Positions 51,918 to 61,068 are shown, counted from the stretch's first letter. The stretch: DNA of 64,000 bases from Paludibacter sp. (GCA_024710005.1 JANJVQ010000032.1:45197-109196); one strand, 5' to 3'. Made by a program: numbers and translations. The notes: generated from the sequence alone by a model not told the origin.

Positions 51918-51945
51918 AGTGGTTAGTGGTTAGTGGTTAGTGGTT
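51918..51945. repeat. Four tandem AGTGGTT heptamers after trxB
   Basis: Four identical AGTGGTT units in phase at 51918-51945, starting 1 base after the stop codon. The next unit, AGTGAGC, runs into the terminator stem. Confidence 0.9.
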
Positions 51946-51948
51946 AGT

Positions 51949-51987
51949 GAGCTAATTGAAATGTTTCAGAAACATTTCAATTAGCTC
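51949..51987 (+). terminator. Hairpin after trxB
   Basis: Perfect 18-bp stem GAGCTAATTGAAATGTTT (51949-51966) with its complement at 51970-51987, loop CAG. No strong U-tract follows, but it separates trxB from the tRNA gene. Confidence 0.8.
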
Positions 51988-51995
51988 ATTTAAAT

Positions 51996-52027
51996 ATTGG
52001 CATATTAAAAAAATTATTGTATTTTTG
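51996..52027 (+). promoter_or_regulatory. Promoter of the tRNA-Pro gene
   Basis: ATTG (51996-51999), 20 bp, TATTTTTG (52020-52027), 18 bp before the mature tRNA 5' end. Confidence 0.6.
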
Positions 52028-52045
52028 CCGACGCAAATTTAAGCG

Positions 52046-52121
52046 CGGGATGTAGCTCAGTCCGGTTTAGAGTACTCGTCTGGGGGGCGAGTGGTCGCTG
52101 GTTCGAATCCAGTCATCCCGA
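52046..52121 (+). tRNA. tRNA-Pro (anticodon GGG)
   Basis: Full cloverleaf: acceptor CGGGATG (52046-52052) with CATCCCG (52114-52120) and discriminator A. The D-arm is GCTC/GAGT. The anticodon stem CTCGT/GCGAG encloses loop CTGGGGG with anticodon GGG. The T-arm GCTGG/CCAGT has loop TTCGAAT. The CCA end is not encoded. It reads CCC and CCU proline codons. It is flanked by its own promoter and terminator. Confidence 0.95.
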
Positions 52122-52153
52122 CTCTTTTAATACTACATTGATATTATATTCTT

Positions 52154-52186
52154 AAAAACTTACACAAGCCCGTGTAAGTTTTTTTT
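52154..52186 (+). terminator. Terminator of the tRNA-Pro gene
   Basis: AAAAACTTACAC (52154-52165) pairs with GTGTAAGTTTTT (52172-52183), loop AAGCCC, followed by a T-run. Confidence 0.9.
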
Positions 52187-52224
52187 ATATTCTAATACTT
52201 TTTTTTGAACAAATTTTACAATCT

Positions 52225-52257
52225 GTTGTTTAACATTAGAATAAATGTATAAATTTG
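52225..52257 (+). promoter_or_regulatory. Putative promoter of the giant lipoprotein gene
   Basis: GTTG (52225-52228), 21 bp, TAAATTTG (52250-52257), 62 bp before the ATG at 52320. Confidence 0.5.
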
Positions 52258-52319
52258 CAAACGATTCTGTTTGAAAATTAAATTTATCCCTGTTTATATC
52301 AACCCAAAATAATAACATT

Positions 52320-55300
52320 ATGAAAATTAGTATGCAAAAGGCACTGGGCATTACGTTGCTCTCTACTGCCACACTCCTTATTAATTCTTGTGTCGACCCC
52401 ATGTACGATATGGCAAATGGGGTAAACACGGAAATAAGCATTGGAGGTGATTCTTTGGCGCTGCCCATCGGCAGTACCGACACCATCAGGTTAGGTGATT
52501 TCTTAAGTTCTGACGACATGGATTTTCTGAAGACCATGGAAGACGGCGGATACGGAATGACCATTTCTGACTCTCTTTCTATTGACGACATCCTGAAAGA
52601 CTTAGATGTCGACAAATTAAAATTTGATGATCAGGTTTTTAGTCAATTAACTTCTGTCAGTTTTGGTGACATTGATGTAAGTGACTTTGTTATCCCTGGT
52701 TTCAACAAGACCGAAAATCTTGACATGAACATCCCAACGGTTCAAATCGGCGATATTGTGCCGGCCGTAAGCATGGATCAAAACTTTACCGTTAATTTTT
52801 CTGATTACGCGCTGGATGAAAGCAAACTTACCATGCAGGATGTAAATCTGAATACCGGAAAGAATGACTTACTTGCTGATGTTTCTCCTTTTGTAGACTA
52901 CACAACCAACATAAATCCTGTCCTCCCATTTACACTACCACAACCTATTGATATCGGGAATCTTTCGGTAACGATTAATTACCAGATTGATGTACCTGAA
53001 GGTGTTACCAATATCTATCAAATAGATTTGGATGCAGGTGGACAATTGGAAATAGAACTGGCATTAGGCGGTGTTAGTGATGCGATGAATACAGGTACTT
53101 TTACACCGAACATCACCATTGACCCAACAGATTTATTTAAGTTTAGCCCGTTAGCTCCGCTTACAGGAGGTAACATTGTTTTTAGCAGTTCGGACGCGTT
53201 GAATGATTTCAACGCACACAGTACAATAAAGACATTAGATATTGATGCATTCCACAACCTTCCGGGTGCAGTTAATAAGCTCATCGATGTATCTAAGATA
53301 GTCAATGTTACAGGTAGTATTGACGCTTCAGGTGAAGTAAAACAAAACAAAATTCAGGAAGCAAAACAAATCGACCTGATTATCAATGTAAAGGTTAAAA
53401 ATGTAAAAATCAAAAGCATGGATTTTGACATTCCTACTTTTACAACTAACCTCAGTGGTTCTTCAACTTTCGACATCAACAATAACGATATACCGGAGCA
53501 AATCAATACGATTAATACCGTTTACTTTGGAAAAACAAGCGGTTCTTCGCTTCCTACAAACTTAGTAATCAACATTAAGCCGTCGAATTTGCCGGTAATG
53601 AAAACATCCAGTTATAAAATTGATAACCTGGACATTACATTCCCTTCAAATTTCACATTCTCATCCATGGCCGGACAAACTTATAGTGCTACAAATGTAA
53701 CATTAGATCCGGTAAATGGTTACACGGCAGAAATTAATCTCACGGAAATTGATTTGTCGCAGGTAACTATTACCAACAAGGTACTGACCTGGTCTGGTAA
53801 TATTTCATACAATGGACAAATCAGTATCAATGGCCGTATGGATAGCAAAAACATCAATACGTCGAGCAATCCTGTTGTTAATCTGAAATCGGAATCTGCT
53901 ATCAAATTAAACTCTGCTTCGGTAACTACTAATGATATAAACGAAACCATACAATCAACTGATATTGAATTCCAATTTGATATTGATATCGCCGATCAGG
54001 TGGCAAGATTAGGGGTAATCAATGTAAAACCGGGTTGTTATGTTCGCATTGACATTACCAAACCGAATCTCCCGCTCACATTGAAAGGCGACAATATCAC
54101 CTTACAATTCAGTGATTTGTATGAGTTCCAACCCAATCCAAATCTGAACAGCAACAATGCTTACGTAATCAACGGAGATATTCCTGATTTCATTCAATTA
54201 GAATTGAAATCTCTGAAAATCAATCAGGATTTGGTTGATGGAACACTTCAACTGAAAGACACATTCGCCATCAGCGGTGGTATCATCCTGCAATCGGGAA
54301 CGGTTAGTTCAACTGCCATCGAATCGCTGGGTAGTGAAAAACTTGCTTTTGTTGCCACTGTGTCTGATATGGCAATTGAATCAACTTCTATTCAAATGAA
54401 AACACTGGAAGCTGCTTTCAAAGATTCTACCGTATTGGATATGGAAATTAATGATATCCCGGCTGAAATTGCCGCACTGGATAGTATCCTGCTGAAGGAT
54501 GGTGCTGAAATTGATTTAGAGATTGTCATTAATAATATGCCTGATCTGGGAGCAAATCCATTGAATGCTGATATGAAAATCAAGTTCCCCGAACTGTTGA
54601 ATTTCACGGCAGGTTCTGTTAACGCGAACAATGAATTAGTCATCGATGAACCTTTTGTTAATGGTAAACTTACCAAAAAAGTCGGTTTGAAAGGGCTTAA
54701 ATTTGATGGCTCAGATCTGAATGGAAAACTCTCAATAGACGATCAGGTTAATTTCGATGTTAACGTGTCGGTTGTAGATCCAACCATCAACAGTGCTGAT
54801 CTCAACGGTGAGGACATTACAGTAAATGTGAAGGTTACCCTCAGGGGGCTTGAATTCAAATCTGTTTATGGACGATTCAATGTTGACTTCGGCGACCAGA
54901 TGAACATTCCTAACCTGGCATTGGACGATCTGCCTGATTTCATGCGGGGTGACGATGTGGTACTCGACATTTCGAATCCGGTGCTTGCACTCAGAACAGA
55001 AAGTAATATCGGAATACCGGTCAACACATTACTTTCACTCACCAAGTTCAAAAACGGAACAGCTCAGACAGACGACAAGATTGACCTCAGTTTCAGTCTG
55101 CCAAAAGCAAATTCTCCTGCTGAAACGGTTAAAACAGCGAACTGGTATGCTCCATCAAACGCAGGTATGCCTGCTGGATATACATTTGTTCAAACAAACA
55201 TCCAGAACTTGTTCAAACCGATACCTGATTCTGTCAAGATTGATCTCAAACCAACAATTGATGCGGGTTACCAGCACTTTATCGATCTGGCGGCCAATTA

Positions 55301-55751
55301 TAAACTCAAGGTTAAATATGACATCACGATTCCATTCACCTTCGGTAAAGATTTGAGTATCGTATTGAGAGATACCATCAACGAAATAGATCTGGGTCTT
55401 GGAGAAATAAATCTGAATTCAGGAGGACTTGAAATATCTGCGAAGATTTTCAATTCAATACCATTGAATCTTGAACTGGAATTATTGATGGTGAATTCAA
55501 ACTTCAATATCCTGGCTGCACCGGAGGCTCAAACAATTCTTGCCGGAGCGCCAAATGGAACAGCTGTTGAGTCCAACATCAAAATCAGACTGGCCGATAA
55601 CCTGGAATCGCTGAAATCGCTTAACAAGGTTGTAATGGTATTCAGTGCTACATCCGACGAAACGGTAGCCGGAACACCTATAAAACCGGATAACTTTATC
55701 AAAGCCGAATTAAAGGCACGTGTGCTTGGCGGTATTAAAGTTACATTATAA
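52320..55751 (+). CDS. Giant beta-rich lipoprotein of unknown function
   Basis: Protein of 1,143 residues with a lipoprotein signal (KALGITLLSTATLLINSC, lipobox LINSC, then VDPMYDM). The mature chain is acidic, rich in Asp, Asn, Ile and Leu and poor in Cys (one later Cys). It is full of alternating strand patterns such as DIGNLSVTINYQIDVPEG, FDGSDLNGKLSIDD and IDLGLGEINLNSGGLEISA, many with a recurring D-L-x-I/V or I-N-x-x-D-L cadence. This suggests many similar beta modules, but I recognise no named family. It is followed 15 bp later by a DUF5723 outer-membrane barrel, so the pair probably acts at the outer membrane or surface. Confidence 0.7.
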   Translation: MKISMQKALGITLLSTATLLINSCVDPMYDMANGVNTEISIGGDSLALPIGSTDTIRLGDFLSSDDMDFLKTMEDGGYGMTISDSLSIDDILKDLDVDKLKFDDQVFSQLTSVSFGDIDVSDFVIPGFNKTENLDMNIPTVQIGDIVPAVSMDQNFTVNFSDYALDESKLTMQDVNLNTGKNDLLADVSPFVDYTTNINPVLPFTLPQPIDIGNLSVTINYQIDVPEGVTNIYQIDLDAGGQLEIELALGGVSDAMNTGTFTPNITIDPTDLFKFSPLAPLTGGNIVFSSSDALNDFNAHSTIKTLDIDAFHNLPGAVNKLIDVSKIVNVTGSIDASGEVKQNKIQEAKQIDLIINVKVKNVKIKSMDFDIPTFTTNLSGSSTFDINNNDIPEQINTINTVYFGKTSGSSLPTNLVINIKPSNLPVMKTSSYKIDNLDITFPSNFTFSSMAGQTYSATNVTLDPVNGYTAEINLTEIDLSQVTITNKVLTWSGNISYNGQISINGRMDSKNINTSSNPVVNLKSESAIKLNSASVTTNDINETIQSTDIEFQFDIDIADQVARLGVINVKPGCYVRIDITKPNLPLTLKGDNITLQFSDLYEFQPNPNLNSNNAYVINGDIPDFIQLELKSLKINQDLVDGTLQLKDTFAISGGIILQSGTVSSTAIESLGSEKLAFVATVSDMAIESTSIQMKTLEAAFKDSTVLDMEINDIPAEIAALDSILLKDGAEIDLEIVINNMPDLGANPLNADMKIKFPELLNFTAGSVNANNELVIDEPFVNGKLTKKVGLKGLKFDGSDLNGKLSIDDQVNFDVNVSVVDPTINSADLNGEDITVNVKVTLRGLEFKSVYGRFNVDFGDQMNIPNLALDDLPDFMRGDDVVLDISNPVLALRTESNIGIPVNTLLSLTKFKNGTAQTDDKIDLSFSLPKANSPAETVKTANWYAPSNAGMPAGYTFVQTNIQNLFKPIPDSVKIDLKPTIDAGYQHFIDLAANYKLKVKYDITIPFTFGKDLSIVLRDTINEIDLGLGEINLNSGGLEISAKIFNSIPLNLELELLMVNSNFNILAAPEAQTILAGAPNGTAVESNIKIRLADNLESLKSLNKVVMVFSATSDETVAGTPIKPDNFIKAELKARVLGGIKVTL

Positions 55752-55778
55752 CCCTTAACCCATAAAATGTATCAAGTT

Positions 55779-57188
55779 ATGAAACAGATAAATTTAAAAA
55801 CGATTATCGGGTCAATAATGATAGCTTTGGCCTTACAAGCAACGAATGCGCAACCTGTTGCTAAAATTGGTTACTTCATGGATAATGCACCCTATAAACA
55901 TTTACTGAACCCGGCGCTTGTTCCGGTAAGGGGATATTTCAGTTATCCGGCTTTGGGTTCTATGGACTTTGATCTCCAATCCAATCTGGGATTAAAAACC
56001 TTTTTATTCCCGGCTGCAAATGCGGGTGATCCGTTGCTGACTTTCATGCACGAAGATGTTACAGCTGAACAATTCCTGTCTCAACTGAGTCCGGAAAACT
56101 ACTTCAAACTGAATCAGCGCATGAGCCTCTTATCTTTCGGTTTCTATTCGGGAACTTCATTCTGGACTTTTGAGGTAGCAACCCGAATCAACGCAGGGCT
56201 GAATATACCGTATGATTTCTTTGCTTTCATGAAGCAAGGGATGTCAAACGAAGCCGGTAATTTATATGAAATCAACGACTTTTCTGTTTCTGCCGGCTTA
56301 CTGGCAGAAACAGCACTGGGCGCTTCGTTTCTGGTAACCGACAACATCCGCGTGGGTGTAAAGGGTAAATTATTGGTTGGTGGCGCCAGGGTAGTTGCCG
56401 GTATCGACCAGATGACAATCGACATGAAACCTGACAAATGGACTGTGACTACCAACGGGCTTGTAAACCTGTATGGGGCAGGTTTTAACTTTACCACAGA
56501 CGAAAATGACGCGGTAGATGGGTTTGATTTCACAACGCCTAATATGGCCGGGATGGGATTCGCGCTTGATTTGGGTGCCAGTTGGACACCCATCAAGAAC
56601 GTAACAGTTTCGGCCGGTATCATCGATCTGGGTAAAATCAATTGGAACAAAACGTTCAATAGTGTTGCCCGTTCACAGGGTACGGTTGAATTCACCGGCA
56701 TGGACGGAATCAGCCTGGGTGAAACTGAAGAAGGCGAAGAAGGTGAGGATCCTTTTGCAGAGATGCAGGATAACCTGCTAAAGATGGCTCAATTCAAGGT
56801 AGTAGATGAAAGCGAAAATTTTGCTGAAAGCTTGGTTCCGACAATTAATGCGGGTATTGAAGCCGGTGTATTGAATAATAAAATCAGCGTGGGTTTGCTC
56901 TATACGAACAGGATGATTCCGAATAACAGCATCTCAGAGATTACCGGTATGGTGAACCTGAAGCCTTTCTCCGGCTTTAACCTGTCTGCCAGTTATTCAC
57001 TCATGAATGGTGTAGCCGAAACATTCGGGGTAGGTATGGGACTGAACCTGGGTATCGCCAATATCTTCGTGGCCTGTGATTATGTACCCACGATGTACAC
57101 CCCACAGTATATTCCATTATCAAAAGCAACAACACACCTCCAGGTTGGGTTAACAATCGGGTTGGGTAAGATGAAAGCAAAAAAATAA
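55779..57188 (+). CDS. DUF5723 family outer-membrane beta-barrel protein
   Basis: About 469 residues from the Met at 55779. The ATG at 55767 is also possible, but MKQINLKTIIGSIMIALALQ makes the cleaner signal peptide, cleaved near TNAQ. The mature start KIGYFMDNAPYKHLLNPALVPVRGYFS is typical of this Bacteroidota family, whose members look like FadL/PorV-type barrels. The rest shows alternating strands (VGVKGKLLVGGARVVAG, LDLGASWTPIKNVTVSAGII), an acidic loop ETEEGEEGEDPFAEM (about 310), and a closing HLQVGLTIGLGKMKAKK. It is paired with the giant lipoprotein just upstream. The function is unknown. Confidence 0.82.
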   Translation: MKQINLKTIIGSIMIALALQATNAQPVAKIGYFMDNAPYKHLLNPALVPVRGYFSYPALGSMDFDLQSNLGLKTFLFPAANAGDPLLTFMHEDVTAEQFLSQLSPENYFKLNQRMSLLSFGFYSGTSFWTFEVATRINAGLNIPYDFFAFMKQGMSNEAGNLYEINDFSVSAGLLAETALGASFLVTDNIRVGVKGKLLVGGARVVAGIDQMTIDMKPDKWTVTTNGLVNLYGAGFNFTTDENDAVDGFDFTTPNMAGMGFALDLGASWTPIKNVTVSAGIIDLGKINWNKTFNSVARSQGTVEFTGMDGISLGETEEGEEGEDPFAEMQDNLLKMAQFKVVDESENFAESLVPTINAGIEAGVLNNKISVGLLYTNRMIPNNSISEITGMVNLKPFSGFNLSASYSLMNGVAETFGVGMGLNLGIANIFVACDYVPTMYTPQYIPLSKATTHLQVGLTIGLGKMKAKK

Positions 57189-57200
57189 GCTGGCTTTCAC

Positions 57201-57285
57201 CAAAAAATAATTCCCTTTCAAAAAATCCATAAACTCGCCTTTCAGGCTCAAACAGGATGTATTTTTTGAAAGGGATTATTTTTTG
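57201..57285. terminator. Bidirectional terminator between the DUF5723 and PhoH genes
   Basis: The arms at about 57201-57226 and 57261-57285 (CAAAAAATAATTCCCTTTCA and its complement, continuing with an A/T run) pair over about 25 bp with a single bulged T. They lie between two convergent genes. Confidence 0.85.
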
Positions 57286-57298
57286 TAATGACCAACCA

Positions 57299-58624
57299 CT
57301 ATAATATGTTACTTGCCAGTTCTGACAAGAAGCTTCTTTCTCCTTTTATCAGGTTGATGTGGGCGAAAATATCCTGCCCGTGCATCCTGTCAATCATATA
57401 TACAAGTCCGTTTGAGAACATATCGAGATAGGGCGAATCGATTTGCTGAATATCTCCTGTAAAAACAATCTTGGTTCCTTCTCCGGCACGGGTAATAATC
57501 GTTTTAATTTCGTGTGGTGTCAGGTTCTGGGCTTCATCCACAATGAAAAAAGTTTCACTCAGACTTCGTCCCCGGATATATGCCAGGGCTTCAATGACCA
57601 ACTGATTATTTTTCTGCATATCCTCTATCAGACGAATTTCTTTCCCCTGATAGGAGAAGTGATGCTTGATTACATTCAGGTTATCGAACAAAGGTTGCAT
57701 GTAGGGCGCTATTTTATGCTGCTCATCGCCGGGTAAAAATCCCAGATCTTTATTTGCCAATGCCACAATGGGTCTCGCCAGCAGTATTTGCTTGTACACA
57801 TCGTGTTTATGCAGGGCTGCAGCAAGAGCCAGCAGTGTTTTCCCGGTGCCTGACTTGCCTGTGAGCGCCACCAGTTTTACTTCATCATCCAGCAACACGT
57901 TCATAGCGAAAGTCTGTTCCGCGTTCCGGGGTTCAATTCCAAAACACCGTTCCTTTACGATACGCCTTACTTTTCCCGTCTGGGGAATATATCTGGCCAG
58001 TACGCTCGAACGGGCGCTTCTCAGCACAAAGCAATCCTGTGGCTCAATATCGGAGGCGAAATCGAGCGATTCGAGCGGAATCTCACCTTCCGGCCCATAA
58101 AGTTGTTCAATCAGCTCGGGGTTGACATGCTCGAAAACCTCGTGATTCTTTTCAAAGATGTTGTGGTTGGTAACTTTGTCGTTGATGTAGTCCTCTGCAT
58201 CTAATCCGAGCGACAAAGCTTTCATACGCAGGTTGATATCTTTGGAAACAAGGATGGTCTTTACATTTTTCTTTTCCGTCTTGAGCTGAAAAGTAGCCGC
58301 TAAAATGCTGTGATCCGGTGTTTTTTCCAGAAATGCCTTTGAAATCACCTGGGGATACTCGATATTGGTCAGGATAAAGATCTTTCCTTTCCCCTCTCCT
58401 ATCTCGACCCCTTTTTTGAACAACTTCTCGTTGGCAAGCAAATCCAGTTCACGTGAGAATTCGCGCGCGTTAAAGTTGATCTGCTCATTCCCTTTTTTAA
58501 AGTGATCCAGTTCCTCCAGCACCACGATGGGAATATAAATATCATTTTCTTCGAAATTATAAATACAGCGGTAGTCATGTAAAATAACATTGGTATCCAG
58601 CACAAAATTCTTCTTTGCCCCCAT
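57299..58624 (-). CDS. PhoH-family ATPase with N-terminal PIN domain
   Basis: I start this at Met 58624 (MGAKKNFVLDTNVILHDY), preceded by GGAGGG, rather than at the upstream Met at 58705, whose codons overlap a terminator hairpin; this gives 441 residues. The N-terminal PIN nuclease fold has the acidic ligands in VLDTNVIL, VVLEELDHFK and VSKDINLRMKA. From about residue 200 comes the PhoH ATPase with Walker A LTGKSGTGKTLLALA (about 252) and Walker B FFIVDEAQNLTPHEIKTI, RAGEGTKIVFTGD. PIN-PhoH (PhoH2-type) proteins are RNA helicase-nucleases. Confidence 0.92.
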   Translation of the reverse strand: MGAKKNFVLDTNVILHDYRCIYNFEENDIYIPIVVLEELDHFKKGNEQINFNAREFSRELDLLANEKLFKKGVEIGEGKGKIFILTNIEYPQVISKAFLEKTPDHSILAATFQLKTEKKNVKTILVSKDINLRMKALSLGLDAEDYINDKVTNHNIFEKNHEVFEHVNPELIEQLYGPEGEIPLESLDFASDIEPQDCFVLRSARSSVLARYIPQTGKVRRIVKERCFGIEPRNAEQTFAMNVLLDDEVKLVALTGKSGTGKTLLALAAALHKHDVYKQILLARPIVALANKDLGFLPGDEQHKIAPYMQPLFDNLNVIKHHFSYQGKEIRLIEDMQKNNQLVIEALAYIRGRSLSETFFIVDEAQNLTPHEIKTIITRAGEGTKIVFTGDIQQIDSPYLDMFSNGLVYMIDRMHGQDIFAHINLIKGERSFLSELASNIL

Positions 58625-58681
58625 AGTCCCTCCAGTCTTAATTAGATTTTCCCAAAAGTAAAAAAATTCTTTCAGATACAG

Positions 58682-58728
58682 GCATAAAAAAAGATGAAAT
58701 TTCATCGTAAATTCATCTTTTTTTATGC
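58682..58728 (-). terminator. Terminator of the secreted-protein gene
   Basis: Perfect 17-bp inverted repeat: GCATAAAAAAAGATGAA (58682-58698) and its complement (58712-58728). It lies downstream of the leftward gene ending at 58783 and upstream of the PhoH gene. Confidence 0.85.
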
Positions 58729-58782
58729 AAAAACAGGCAAGTTAAATAACAGCTGAGTACTTCCTGAATAAATTACACCTGA

Positions 58783-59829
58783 TTATTTAAAGACCTCCTT
58801 ATACAGCTTCTCTAACGCTGCCCCATTGGCTTTGTAAAGCTTTTGCATCTCCACTTTCCGGTTGGCTTCATTTTCCTTGCGTTGCGCCATTTCTTTCTGC
58901 CAGGTTACACCGGGAACAAGGTCAAGCAGGAACCGTGAATTTACACTATAGCTGAAATAGAGGTTCTTGCCTGCTTTTATAACATCAAGTTGATATTCAA
59001 AAGCCGTAAACAAATCGTCAAAACCAACAGTTCCCATGGCGTCAAAATCCGCCTTTTTCAGATTTTCTTCCACTACCTTTTCGTAAGGATGCCAAAGGTA
59101 AGTCGGAGCCACTCCGCCGTCGAATGAAAGCGTATAAAAACCCTTTTTCGGATTCAGCACATCGCCGATAGCAAAGTTATTCGGGTTTTTATCCCCTGGA
59201 GCTGTTGGTTGTGTTTTGAAGTTAGATTGATTTACTCCGGCATAATCAGCAAACTTTACTCCGTCGTTCCAGAAACGATAGAGTCTGTCGACCACCACAC
59301 CGGTTTCCTGAGGTACTTTTTCAATGTACGACACACCGAGGACATGCTCTTCGTTCGATGCCCAGGCTTTCGGACCACAATTCTGCAATCCTATGACGTA
59401 AAACCAAATCCAGGAATTCTCCGTTAATTGATACATCAGACCACCATTGGGTAATCGTGTTTTATTGCACATCTTCTTGATTTCCTTTTCACTAAGTTGT
59501 TTCAGGCCTTTTAAGGCAGCAAGTTCTTTAACAGTTTCCGGCCGGTAGGCAACCCAGTCGCGAATCTCGGTAAGAATACATTTATAATTTGTTTTGACAA
59601 CATTACCCGGAGCATAACAATAATAGGTTCCCGGCCCGTAAAGCTTGCTTTTGAGTGTGTATCCCGGAGTTTCGGGTGCAAAGCCGCAAAGCGGTGTCGG
59701 CGCCAGATCCGGAAGCGGCTGATACACCGTAAAGGTGCTTTTACCATAAGTTACTTTTTTCTGAGCCGATACATTGGTTAGCATTAATATACAAAGTAAT
59801 GTTAACGTGATTCTGAAATAATTTGTCAT
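58783..59829 (-). CDS. Secreted protein of unknown function
   Basis: The open frame extends to 59958, but I start it at Met 59829 (MTNYFRITLTLLCILMLTNV, cleavage near VSAQ), which gives 348 residues. The mature protein has WYRF/YRFWND-type aromatic blocks, several cysteines (PLCGFAP, YYCYAPG, YKCILTE, KMCNKT, QNCGPKA) and a C-terminal amphipathic, Lys/Glu-rich helix (QKEMAQRKENEANRKVEMQK). I do not recognise a family. The sequence before Met 59829 looks like a fragment of a different gene. It has its own terminator; the promoter is not obvious. Confidence 0.7.
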   Translation of the reverse strand: MTNYFRITLTLLCILMLTNVSAQKKVTYGKSTFTVYQPLPDLAPTPLCGFAPETPGYTLKSKLYGPGTYYCYAPGNVVKTNYKCILTEIRDWVAYRPETVKELAALKGLKQLSEKEIKKMCNKTRLPNGGLMYQLTENSWIWFYVIGLQNCGPKAWASNEEHVLGVSYIEKVPQETGVVVDRLYRFWNDGVKFADYAGVNQSNFKTQPTAPGDKNPNNFAIGDVLNPKKGFYTLSFDGGVAPTYLWHPYEKVVEENLKKADFDAMGTVGFDDLFTAFEYQLDVIKAGKNLYFSYSVNSRFLLDLVPGVTWQKEMAQRKENEANRKVEMQKLYKANGAALEKLYKEVFK

Positions 59830-59889
59830 TTGTTTTCCTTTTGTTGTGTTATTATTAAATCTATTCAATTGATTTTGTGAGATTTTTAT

Positions 59890-59958
59890 TGATTTTGCGG
59901 GCTCTAATCCCCACATTTCTTGCTTGTCCTTAAATGCCTCTTCCCAAAATTCTGTCAT
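59890..59958 (-). pseudogene. N-terminal remnant of a class I SAM methyltransferase gene
   Basis: The first 23 codons of the open frame at 59958 read MTEFWEEAFKDKQEMWGLEP then AKS. I recognise this as the usual start of a Bacteroidota class I methyltransferase (family members continue with a GIGYGRN SAM motif). Here the frame instead runs through a short linker into the signal peptide of the secreted protein. No SAM-binding motif is left. This marks a deletion or insertion junction. Confidence 0.6.
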
Positions 59959-60050
59959 TGTATCAATAAATTATTTGTTTGCGATTAAGTCTGTTTTCTT
60001 TGCTTTTGGAACATTGGAGTTGAAGATTACAGTCAGGTTTAATAGTTATA

Positions 60051-60809
60051 TCAGATTTCATTCATTTCCGTCAGCACTATTGGTTTTCCGTCTGTAACAA
60101 CAATTGTATGTTCGTGCTGAGCCATAAAACCGCCTTTGTCGCCAACCATTGTCCAACCGTCATTAAGTTCAGTTGCAAAAGACGAATTTGTCGAAATAAA
60201 GGTTTCAATGGCAACAACTGAATTTTTTCTAAATCGTCTTGGGTCAAAACGGTTCCTATAGTTCATAATATCGTCGGGTTGTTCGTGTAAACTTCTTCCG
60301 ATACCGTGTCCACCAAGGTTCTTTATAACTTTGAACCCCCTTTTTCTCGCTTCGGTTTCCATAATGTATCCAATTTCTGAAATTTTCACACCGCCTTTAA
60401 TATTATTGATGGCTTTCTGTAAAATTTCTTTTGATGCATCAACTAATTTTTGATGTTGGTGTATATCTTCTCCAAGGATAAACGAGCCACCATTATCCGA
60501 CCAAAAACCTCCAAGTTCGGCAGAAACATCTATATTCACCAAGTCGCCTTCTTGTAATATTCTATAATCTGACGGAATACCGTGACAAAATTCGTTGTTC
60601 ACACTTATACAAGTGCAGCCGGGAAAACCATAAGTCAAAAAAGGTGCTGATTTTGCACCAAAACCAGCAAGTATTTTTGCTCCAAAGTTGTCTAATTGTT
60701 TAGTTGTCATACCTGGTTTTGCATAGTTCCGCATCTCTTTTAGCGTATAAGCCACTGCTTCACTTGCTTTTTGCATTCCGATAAGTTCTTCGTGTTTTGT
60801 TATTGACAT
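60051..60809 (-). CDS. map: Methionine aminopeptidase, type I
   Basis: Removes N-terminal Met from nascent proteins; 252 residues. The pita-bread metal ligands are visible: NIDVSAELGGFWSDNGGSF (two Asp, about residues 93-105), GHGIGRSLHEQP (His, about 170), AIETFIST (Glu, about 202) and AQHEHTIVV (Glu, about 234). It lacks the Zn-finger extension of eukaryotic forms. It lies outside the ribosomal operon where the housekeeping copy usually resides, among accessory genes next to a methyltransferase remnant, so it may be an additional copy. That needs the rest of the genome. Confidence 0.93.
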   Translation of the reverse strand: MSITKHEELIGMQKASEAVAYTLKEMRNYAKPGMTTKQLDNFGAKILAGFGAKSAPFLTYGFPGCTCISVNNEFCHGIPSDYRILQEGDLVNIDVSAELGGFWSDNGGSFILGEDIHQHQKLVDASKEILQKAINNIKGGVKISEIGYIMETEARKRGFKVIKNLGGHGIGRSLHEQPDDIMNYRNRFDPRRFRKNSVVAIETFISTNSSFATELNDGWTMVGDKGGFMAQHEHTIVVTDGKPIVLTEMNEI

Positions 60810-61068
60810 TTCTATTTGATTATTTTATTGATTTTTTGGTTGCCCAGTCTGGCATTACCTGAGTGCTAATACAGGAAATTCCTGCAAAGAGTAAATACAG
60901 CTCAACCGACGCTTCCCTGCTGTGTTGTGCCGACCGCAGGAAGTCTAATTAAAAGGGATTTGTATCTTTTTCAGTATTTACTTGTAATGAAGTCTTGTTT
61001 GTACAAGCGCCTAAGGCTATAAAAGTCAGAAAGAAACCAGTTTCTTCATTATCTTTTTTGTAGCAATT
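60810..61068. other. Interval between map and the reductase gene
   Basis: A/T-rich DNA with one small hairpin (CTTCCCTGC / GCAGGAAG, about 60925-60956). I see no gene or convincing recombination site. Confidence 0.5.

Noticed and set aside
58625..58705. Upstream start for the PhoH gene (Met at 58705)
   Set aside because: Those codons overlap a perfect terminator stem, the text is hydrophobic without family likeness, and a GGAGGG site precedes the Met at 58624.
60810..61068. Integron attC-like site between accessory genes
   Set aside because: A RYYYAAC match (GCTCAAC) is present but no partner GTTRRRY at a suitable distance and no second cassette boundary.
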